The notes under the pieces are model-generated. The model did not search any database. It saw only the letters and a program-made list of their open reading frames with translations, and had not been told where the DNA came from. Positions 62,749 to 64,000 of a DNA stretch of 64,000 nt are shown piece after piece; the stretch's first letter is position 1; each line of letters opens with the position of its first letter. Source of the stretch: Streptomyces sp. YIM 130001 (lineage in GTDB: Bacteria; Actinomycetota; Actinomycetes; Streptomycetales; Streptomycetaceae). Where the stretch lies: assembly GCF_003574445.1 (NCBI RefSeq), contig NZ_KZ984558.1:222442-286441 (forward strand). Reading direction: 5' to 3'. The translations under genes and the position numbers were made by a program.

Positions 62749-63690
62749 ATGAGCGGGCCGCCGCCGGATGGGCCAGGTGCGCCGCGGCCGGACCTCCTGG
62801 ACGTGCGCATCCTGATCGCCCCGTCGAGGGCCACAACGAGGCAAGGCTGCCCCGACTCCTCAGAGTAGTGAACCCCCTCAGCTGATCAAGGCCGGCATGC
62901 GAGTGGGGCAGTATCTGGCTGCCAGCGGGGACTTCTCGACGACCGCCAGCAGGGGGGGGAACTGCTGGCCGCTGACGGGAGTTTGGAACGACCTTGGACA
63001 GTCCAGCCGGCGCTTTCGGAGCGACAGGAATGTCAGTGATGGCCGCTATGGTGCGGACGTGGTGGGGACCGAATACAGGCGCGTGAGTCCTCATCGTCCT
63101 TGCGGGGGGTTGCAACTCAGCCGGGCGGAAGGTGAGCAACGTGGTGCCTATGACGCGCTCGGGCCGGCCGACCACGGGTCGTCATTGTTCCTTCGAGGGG
63201 CGCGCAATCGGCAACCCAGGACGAACCCGCTGACCGCCTTCGTGGTCCTCATCGCCCCTTCGAGCGCTACAGCTCGTCCAGCTCCTGGGGCAGTCGCCTG
63301 TGAGTGCCGCGTCTTCATCGCTGGCCGCGCCACATCGTGATCCGATTCAGATCGATACGGCAGGCTGGTGCCACCGCTGTCGGGCAGGCCGGGGCGTCTG
63401 CCCGACAGCGGTGACGTGGTGGCGCGCGATGCATTCTCCCTACGAGATCGGCGTTTGCTCGACGAGGACGCTGAGGTCACCTGGAAGACCGTCATGGCAG
63501 AGTTCGGCCTCTCCTACGTCACCGCCACCTGCACCCTGTCTCGACCACGAGGCGGGCGCATCGCCGACCTCCTCGCCGCCGAACCCGCACTGCCGGGCAA
63601 GACCGCAGCGCCTGGGCCACCCCAAGGCCGTACATCGCACGGCGATCGCCTACGCACCTCGTGGGAAGCCCGGTAGTCCACGAGTCTCCG
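62749..63690. other. Gene-poor region with an orphan hairpin
   Basis: About 940 bases without a recognised gene. Short open frames such as 63368-63676 (RLLDEDAEVTWKTVMAEFGL) have protein-like patches but no identified family. A strong hairpin lies at 63372-63413. Confidence 0.45.
63372..63413. repeat. Strong orphan hairpin, 16-bp arms
   Basis: 63372-63387 pairs perfectly with 63398-63413 around a ten-base loop. It is not positioned after any intact gene, so it may be a leftover terminator or a protein-binding palindrome. Confidence 0.8.
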
Positions 63691-63997
63691 GGGTCCTCCT
63701 CCGTCCTCCTCACCCCGAGGCTTGCCCGGTTGGTTGAGAACGGACCGATGGAGAAGGTCCCGTATCAGGAGAAGCCGGTGCGCTTCGAGTACCTCCTCAC
63801 TCCCAAGGGGCGCGATCTCGCGCGTGCCGTCATCGCCCTTATGCAATGGGGGGGACCGGAATCTGTCCTACGGGGACGGCCCGCCGCGCCTGGTGCAGTA
63901 CATCGGCTGTGAGGGGCTGGTCCATGCGCAGCTGCGCCGCGGCGAGTGTGAGCGCGAGGTGCACACCGAGGAAGTAGCGGTCCGCAGCACCCGATAG
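63691..63997 (+). pseudogene. HxlR-family regulator, truncated and frameshifted
   Basis: The 3' half of an HxlR winged-helix gene: LTPRLARLVENG, EKVPYQEKPVRFEYLLTPKGRDL and VIALMQWG. The N-terminal HTH helices are missing. At the run of seven G (63848-63854) the frame breaks; in the next frame the sequence continues DRNLSYGDGPPRLVQYIGCEG to a TGA at 63995. One extra G would explain the shift. The truncation upstream is independent of it. Confidence 0.7.
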
Positions 63998-64000
63998 GGG

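Overview
The window is a high-G+C actinobacterial chromosome segment and almost certainly comes from a Streptomyces. The base composition, third-position G/C bias, frequent GTG starts, many 1-4 base ATGA/TGATG overlaps and protein families (DUF1684, PadR with prefix-domain permease, MmyB-like XRE regulators, LCP proteins, IS5-type elements) all fit. No rRNA, tRNA, CRISPR array or plasmid/phage replication gene was seen.

From 1 to about 27 kb the DNA is dense with intact genes. A partial AraC regulator (minus) faces a DUF1684 gene and a complete five-gene dipeptide/oligopeptide ABC importer (1676-6585). Then come a histone-like winged-helix protein, an M24 peptidase, a Ppx/GppA phosphatase, a cupin, a TetR-MFS efflux pair, a PadR/membrane-protein operon and a DUF418 membrane protein. 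A reductase/AhpD pair, an NTF2-like/TetR pair with a striking 33-bp palindrome, a methyltransferase, and a divergent alcohol dehydrogenase/XRE pair follow.

From 27.3 to 38.8 kb is the most coherent locus: a carbohydrate importer (lipoprotein plus two permeases, no ATPase), a GH38 alpha-mannosidase, a GH2 glycosidase and a type I sulfatase, in one minus-strand operon opposite a ROK repressor. A 7-bp inverted repeat lies in the shared promoter region. All three enzymes lack export signals, so the inferred pathway is import of a sulfated, mannose-containing oligosaccharide followed by cytoplasmic dismantling. The missing ATPase would be supplied by a shared MsiK-type protein.

From 39.5 to 47.4 kb lie a MurE-like ligase, an uncharacterised protein, an S9 peptidase, and a serine hydrolase divergent from an M24 peptidase with a TetR gene beside them. 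An ATTAAC-N3-GTTAAT palindrome separates the hydrolase from the M24 gene.

From 47.4 to 64 kb the character changes. Intact genes (VOC, HAD, ketopantoate reductase, SRPBCC, GT2, LCP, lytic transglycosylase, a surface protein) are scattered among broken ones: an internally deleted IstB, a frameshifted histidine phosphatase, a three-frame IS5 transposase plus a second IS5 tail, the C-terminus of a P450 and a frameshifted HxlR regulator. Short tandem repeats of 5, 6, 7, 8 and 27 bp also accumulate here. This looks like a decaying accessory region.
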